Below, piece by piece: positions 42,812 through 46,939 of a stretch of 46,939 bases of DNA. The DNA is from a virus. Position 1 is the stretch's first letter; every line of letters starts with the position of its first letter. The position numbers and the translations under genes are program-made. Location of the stretch: positions 1 through 46,939 of the IMG/VR virus record IMGVR_UViG_3300045146_000296; one strand, written 5' to 3'. The notes below the pieces were generated by a model. That model saw nothing but the letters and a program-made list of their open reading frames with translations, was not told where the DNA came from and searched no databases.

Positions 42812-45800
42812 CGCGCACCAACCTCATGAGTTCTGGTTCTCTGTCATCATTATAGTAAAGCTGTGCGTTTGTATTTGCGAAGCTTTCCTCTGTATTGACA
42901 CTTAATTCAGCAGGTTGTCCATTGGGCCAGAGATGTCCTGACCTGAACATGAAAGAGAACAGGTTGTTCCTGGTGACACCCGGACCCTCGTAAAGGAAGT
43001 CCGTGGTACCTTCCAGGTACGGTTTCCTTGCGAGGTCTCTCTCCTGGGATTCCCACATCCCAAAGTCGTGGATATCCTGGCCCAGAGTCTCGATGTACTT
43101 CAGCTTCACATCATTGACATCCACTGCCTGGTTCCATCCGATCCAGTCAGGTCTCGGAAAGGAACGTCCCTGAAAGTAGGACTGAGCATCTGCATATCGA
43201 GCTGCCAGATACTGATCTCCAGCTGCCGTTGGAGAGCCTGCATATAGGGTCTGGTCCTCGGCATCGATCCTCTGCCAGATGGTCTTATAGAGCTCTACCT
43301 GATCTGCTGGGACCATGTCCAGGATCCGGTCTCGATCCCTTCCCTGAGCAGCTGCAAAGGCATCAAAGAACTTCTTCTCTCCTGCAGGCAAGGCCATGTA
43401 AACAGACAAGGGGTCACCCTTTGGGTTGACTCCCTGAACTGTACTACCTGCCCTGTCCTTGGCCTGCTGAGCCAGATACGGGTTGTGAGCCAGTTCTGCC
43501 TGCTTGGCCACGATCATCCACTTGACGAACTCCAACCTATCGAAATACTCCCCTATCTCATCAGCTTCCTGTCTCCAGGCCGGTTTTCCTCGCATCCCAA
43601 TGAAGTGTGCAGCACTGTAGAATGCCGGCCTGAACCAGTCCCTGATAGGTTTGTTCCAGAAGGACATTGGGGTTCCATAGAGCCGCTCGTACTCATACTG
43701 CTCTATTGGCTGTCTGTTAGAGAAGAGTTTCTGGACAGGTCTGAAGCCCATTGGGATCATGTACTCAACAGGAGCTACCGCCTCCCGGAACAAGCCTGTT
43801 GCGGCAGCCCAAGCTCCCTGAGTCTTGGGCGAGATCCCTGGGATCTCGATAGCCCTGGGATCGGCCATTCCCATGCCCTGGCCGACCATCTTCTTGTTCA
43901 GGTCCTTATCGACCTGATCCATGAAGGCGTTCTCTCTCTCTGTGGTCTGCCCGGCCATGCGAGCCTGGTAAAGCTGTTGTCTTGTGCGCTGGGTCTCATT
44001 GGAGTAGGGGGCTACATCAGTGAGGATGGAGTACTGGTAGACAAGAGGATACTGCTCTGGCTGGATGTCCCGAAGCTCAGGATGAATTGCTGTATAGCCA
44101 GGTCCTGGGAGTCTTACATCTCCTTCGTGGATGAGTTTGTAGGGATCGCCATAGTGGAACTTCGTAGGAAGCCACTCTGGCATGGTATTTTCGATAGGGT
44201 TGTACTTTTGCTCTTCGCTCCTGGGCCTTGGCAGGAACCTTCTCAGGACTTCTGTTTGTCCGAAGAAGCCACCCAGGTTCATATCCCACCATGCCTCTAC
44301 TGGAGAGGTGAGGGAGGCTGATGTGGCGAGTATCGGTCTCTGGGCAGCATAGACCTGAGAGCCAGTGATAGTCTCAGTAACCAGGTTGGCGAGCCATCCC
44401 CACATACCAGAGAGCTCTTTGAACTGGTAGTCCATCCTTGCCAGCTGAATAGCAGAGGTATAGGGGCTCTTGGGTTTGCCCGGAACCAGTCCCCCTAACT
44501 TGTATGCCGGCTTATCGGGTTCAGGTGGGTAGGCAAACTCGATATTTCCCTTGCTATACCTTGCCCAATCTCCAACATGCATGAGTCTTGGGGGCTTGAT
44601 GAATCTGCCAAGGGTGGAGCCTAGAAGACCACCAATAACCGGGATGTTCTCGAAGGCAGTACCTGTGATCGGGTAGGGTCTGTCAGTATAGGTTCTCCTC
44701 TCAAGGCCATAAGTGAAGTTCTCGATGAAGAACTTCCTGATGGGAGAGATGGCGTCTTCGTCCTCTCCCCAGATCGCTCTCTCCTTGGCCCGAGTCATGG
44801 ACAGGACATAAGAGTGTGGTCTGTAGTAGAGGGTGTCAGTGCCCTCGAAGGGAGTACCACCTCCCTCCCAATAACGACCACGCTTTACAGGCACCATCTG
44901 GCGACCAGCATAGATGTCTGATAACTCTCCAGGTCCCTCCATCGATCCTAGAAACCCACCCGTCAGGATCCCATGTGCCGCAAAGCCAGCAGCGAATAGG
45001 AGTCCTGTACGCCCCAGGATCTTCCTGAACCCATGGGCGCGCATGACTCCCTGGTACTCCCGTCCCTCGAAAGGAGCTCCCAGAAGCCCGTGCCAGATCC
45101 GGGTGCCAACTTGCTCCATCTGGCGGCCAATAGTTGCCCAGATATCAGTCCTGCCTCCCCACCTGCTTCCAATCTCGTCCAATCTAGCGACAAGAGACTG
45201 AGTCAGGGCGTTATTCTCACTCCATTCTCTGTGCCCCTGAAGCGCATGCTGCCACATGGCAGCCATCTGATCCATCCTGGTTCCCCAGGTGCCAGCTTGT
45301 ACTGCTCTTCCCTGGAGAGTAGCCATCAGCTGCTGACGCTTCAGGAACCTCCCGGGCAGACGAGAATGTCTCATCTGGTTCAGCTCTGTCGAGCTTATTT
45401 CTGGAAATCCACCCGCCTCGACAGCCTGCCCTATAGACTCCCAGAAGATATCCCTCGCAGAGATAGGGGCACGGAATTGGGCCCTCTCCCCCATGACCCC
45501 AATCCTACTCTCCAAAAACTGAGGCAACCTGAAGTCGAGCCTTCTACCCGTCCTGTACCCGAACCTGGAGTATCCGGCAATGGCAGTTCCAAGACCTACA
45601 AGGGCTCCAGTCTTCCAGTCAGTGACACCTGGAAACAGGCCCTCAAGCAGCCTTCTGTAGGCGCTCATGCCCGTAACGGCACCTACTCCTGCCCTCCCTA
45701 TAGACAGGTAGGTCCCTGAGGTCCTGATCCCGGGCCAGACACCCTCCCTGAAACCAGGGAGGACAAGCTGTCCCCCGAAAGACAGTAGTCCTGCAACCAG

Positions 45801-46916
45801 ACCTGGCCTTACTCCCCTGGAGAACCGATTCACTAGAGCCATCACACCCAGAGAGGTAGCCCCAGAAGCCAGGATATTTCCTGGCAGACCCCAGTTTCTT
45901 CTGGCCCAATCTAGTTGTTTGATACCAAGAACGATAGCCCCGATACCAGCAGCTTTCAGTCCGTATCTGACGAACATCCTATGAGCCATGCCGGGTTGCA
46001 CACCCATGGCATGGATGAGCTGTCTCTGGAAGGTCTCCGAGATACCAGAGAGGAAGGGGAGCTGTTCGGCCGTAACCTGGATGAGTCTGTTCAGGCGTTC
46101 CATGCCGAAAGCAAACGGAGCTCCAACGGTAGTACCTCTTCTAAGGGCCTCATCAATGGACCGGATCTCTCCAGAGAGAGAGGGTACGGGAATGAACCTT
46201 TCTCTCCCTACAATCTCTCCTGAGGGACCTCTCTGAGTGAAGAGGAGGTTCGCTGCCTCGTAGGCTCCTGTGCCGTATCTGTCAGCAAGTCCGAGGCTCT
46301 GGAAGAAGCTGAAGGCTACACGGCTGACAGCTGGAACACGGGTAAGCCCCGGCCTAGCCTCCATTACCTCCTGGAGCTTGACTGAGTCGCTCAGTAGCTC
46401 CCAGGGAGTACCTTCAGCAGCTCCGGCGAGTCTCTGATACAGCCGTCCTCTACCAGAGGACTCGAGATTCCTCTCGAACACCAGGTCAAGTCCAGTGGGA
46501 CGGACATCCCTCCCAGTCACTGCACGCAGATAGTCTCTTGTGCCTGCCCCTCCAAGGAATGCCGGATCAAACCTATACTGATATACCTGTCTCGCAGCAT
46601 CAACAACAGAGGACCGGGTCCTGGCTACTCCACCCTCAATATATGGAGACAGGGTATAAGGACTCAGCCAGTCTGCAAACCCAAAGGTATTCAGGATTGA
46701 GAAAGGGGACAGGTTCCCTGTGAACCTGACAAGTCTCTGAAGCTGGTCGAGTCCAGATGCGGTACCGAACCGCATTCTGGACAACCCATACAGCCCACCC
46801 CAAGTAAGCCCTCCAGCAGCTACCCAGGAGAGAAGTCTTCCTGCTGGAGGATTGTACGGATAGGCTTCTTGTGAGCTCCAGGTCTGTCCAGGACGGCCTG
46901 CATATGCAACTGCCAT
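42798..46916 (-). CDS. Giant virion protein, tape-measure-like or ejected internal protein (first of two)
   Basis: A 1372-residue protein with several hydrophobic, Gly-rich segments that could cross membranes. They lie near residues 28-45 (LLSWVAAGGLTWGGLYGL), 320-337 (GIGAIVLGIKQL), 435-452 (GALVGLGTAIAGYSRF) and 634-655 (GLLFAAGFAAHGILTGGF). Around 899-947 it carries YNPIENTMPEWLP and GDPYKLIHEGDVRLPGPGY. From memory, similar N-x-MPxWLP and GDPY...RLPG blocks recur in giant proteins of other large phages, but I could not check this. The C terminus is acidic. It starts after a consensus AGGAGGG and directly follows a TAA in another frame. Tape measure, membrane-penetrating ejection protein, or both are possible. 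Confidence 0.72.
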   Translation of the reverse strand: MAVAYAGRPGQTWSSQEAYPYNPPAGRLLSWVAAGGLTWGGLYGLSRMRFGTASGLDQLQRLVRFTGNLSPFSILNTFGFADWLSPYTLSPYIEGGVARTRSSVVDAARQVYQYRFDPAFLGGAGTRDYLRAVTGRDVRPTGLDLVFERNLESSGRGRLYQRLAGAAEGTPWELLSDSVKLQEVMEARPGLTRVPAVSRVAFSFFQSLGLADRYGTGAYEAANLLFTQRGPSGEIVGRERFIPVPSLSGEIRSIDEALRRGTTVGAPFAFGMERLNRLIQVTAEQLPFLSGISETFQRQLIHAMGVQPGMAHRMFVRYGLKAAGIGAIVLGIKQLDWARRNWGLPGNILASGATSLGVMALVNRFSRGVRPGLVAGLLSFGGQLVLPGFREGVWPGIRTSGTYLSIGRAGVGAVTGMSAYRRLLEGLFPGVTDWKTGALVGLGTAIAGYSRFGYRTGRRLDFRLPQFLESRIGVMGERAQFRAPISARDIFWESIGQAVEAGGFPEISSTELNQMRHSRLPGRFLKRQQLMATLQGRAVQAGTWGTRMDQMAAMWQHALQGHREWSENNALTQSLVARLDEIGSRWGGRTDIWATIGRQMEQVGTRIWHGLLGAPFEGREYQGVMRAHGFRKILGRTGLLFAAGFAAHGILTGGFLGSMEGPGELSDIYAGRQMVPVKRGRYWEGGGTPFEGTDTLYYRPHSYVLSMTRAKERAIWGEDEDAISPIRKFFIENFTYGLERRTYTDRPYPITGTAFENIPVIGGLLGSTLGRFIKPPRLMHVGDWARYSKGNIEFAYPPEPDKPAYKLGGLVPGKPKSPYTSAIQLARMDYQFKELSGMWGWLANLVTETITGSQVYAAQRPILATSASLTSPVEAWWDMNLGGFFGQTEVLRRFLPRPRSEEQKYNPIENTMPEWLPTKFHYGDPYKLIHEGDVRLPGPGYTAIHPELRDIQPEQYPLVYQYSILTDVAPYSNETQRTRQQLYQARMAGQTTERENAFMDQVDKDLNKKMVGQGMGMADPRAIEIPGISPKTQGAWAAATGLFREAVAPVEYMIPMGFRPVQKLFSNRQPIEQYEYERLYGTPMSFWNKPIRDWFRPAFYSAAHFIGMRGKPAWRQEADEIGEYFDRLEFVKWMIVAKQAELAHNPYLAQQAKDRAGSTVQGVNPKGDPLSVYMALPAGEKKFFDAFAAAQGRDRDRILDMVPADQVELYKTIWQRIDAEDQTLYAGSPTAAGDQYLAARYADAQSYFQGRSFPRPDWIGWNQAVDVNDVKLKYIETLGQDIHDFGMWESQERDLARKPYLEGTTDFLYEGPGVTRNNLFSFMFRSGHLWPNGQPAELSVNTEESFANTNAQLYYNDDREPELMRLVRDALE

Positions 46917-46939
46917 TTAGGCCCTCCTGGATAGTCTCC
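46917..46939 (-). CDS. Possible 3' end of the upstream minus-strand gene
   Basis: On the minus strand a TAA at 46917-46919 abuts the ATG at 46914-46916. The preceding bases read as codons for RLSRRA. The stop directly before a start matches the packing of the rest of this operon, so the end of another late gene probably lies here. Only six codons are visible, so this is a guess from spacing. Confidence 0.3.
46922..46928 (-). promoter_or_regulatory. Consensus Shine-Dalgarno site (AGGAGGG) for the 1372-aa gene
   Basis: On the minus strand AGGAGGG ends five bases before ATG 46916, spanning the presumed end of the upstream gene. It fixes the start of the giant protein and predicts strong translation. 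Confidence 0.65.

Noticed and set aside
43485-44321. 278-aa plus-strand ORF
   Set aside because: It is antisense to the conserved-looking part of the 1372-aa giant gene. It has a plausible-looking composition but no motif, partner gene or ribosome binding site.
1-46939. tRNA genes, CRISPR arrays, insertion sequences, attachment sites
   Set aside because: I saw no cloverleaf-like intergenic segment, no regularly spaced direct repeats, no transposase and no integrase. The only gap above 100 bases is 3587-3710.

Overview
This 46.9 kb window is virion-gene DNA of a tailed bacteriophage, most likely a large one with a contractile (myovirus-type) tail. The evidence is a gene order matching the classical tail-tip module (giant internal or tape-measure-like proteins, hub with a muralytic domain, gp25-like wedge protein, baseplate J-like protein, a long run of fibre and adhesin proteins), near-total coding density, stop/start overlaps between neighbours, and strong AGGAGG ribosome binding sites. 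The standard genetic code is used, with TAA, TAG and TGA all as stops. The host cannot be named from the sequence. Arginine is often written AGG or AGA, and no host-like housekeeping gene is present.

Rightward block (1-5013). It begins with the 3' part of an unknown gene. Next come a small unknown gene, a Vsr/DUF559-like nuclease, a ClpP-like serine peptidase, a Holliday-junction-resolvase-like PD-(D/E)XK nuclease, a helical protein with a weak sigma-like C terminus, a Cys-containing protein and a 59-residue coiled-coil protein. A clear intrinsic terminator (3610-3639) and a second perfect hairpin (3656-3675) follow. Beyond them are a coiled-coil protein with one membrane segment, a second small coiled-coil protein and an FkbM-type methyltransferase.

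Leftward block (46939 down to 5000). This is about 42 kb of tightly packed minus-strand genes with no internal gap large enough for a promoter. In transcription order it holds two giant proteins (1372 and 1697 aa), a 2717-aa hub-like protein with an intact M23 peptidase domain, two small baseplate-region proteins, a gp25-like wedge protein, a baseplate J-like protein, two further baseplate proteins, and eight large beta-rich fibre or adhesin-type proteins. Three sugar-chemistry genes close it: a GT9-GT4 double glycosyltransferase, GDP-mannose 4,6-dehydratase and a sulfotransferase.

The most interesting feature is 4252-8684. GDP-mannose dehydratase, a two-domain glycosyltransferase, a sulfotransferase and, converging from the other strand, an FkbM methyltransferase together could build and cap a methylated, sulfated deoxysugar. 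Because the first three lie directly downstream of the fibre genes in the same presumed transcript, I infer that the phage may glycosylate its own fibres or remodel a host surface glycan late in infection. The chemistry parallels the GDP-deoxyhexose, O-methyl and O-sulfate decoration set of rhizobial Nod factors. The functional link is inference; the family assignments are seen in sequence motifs.
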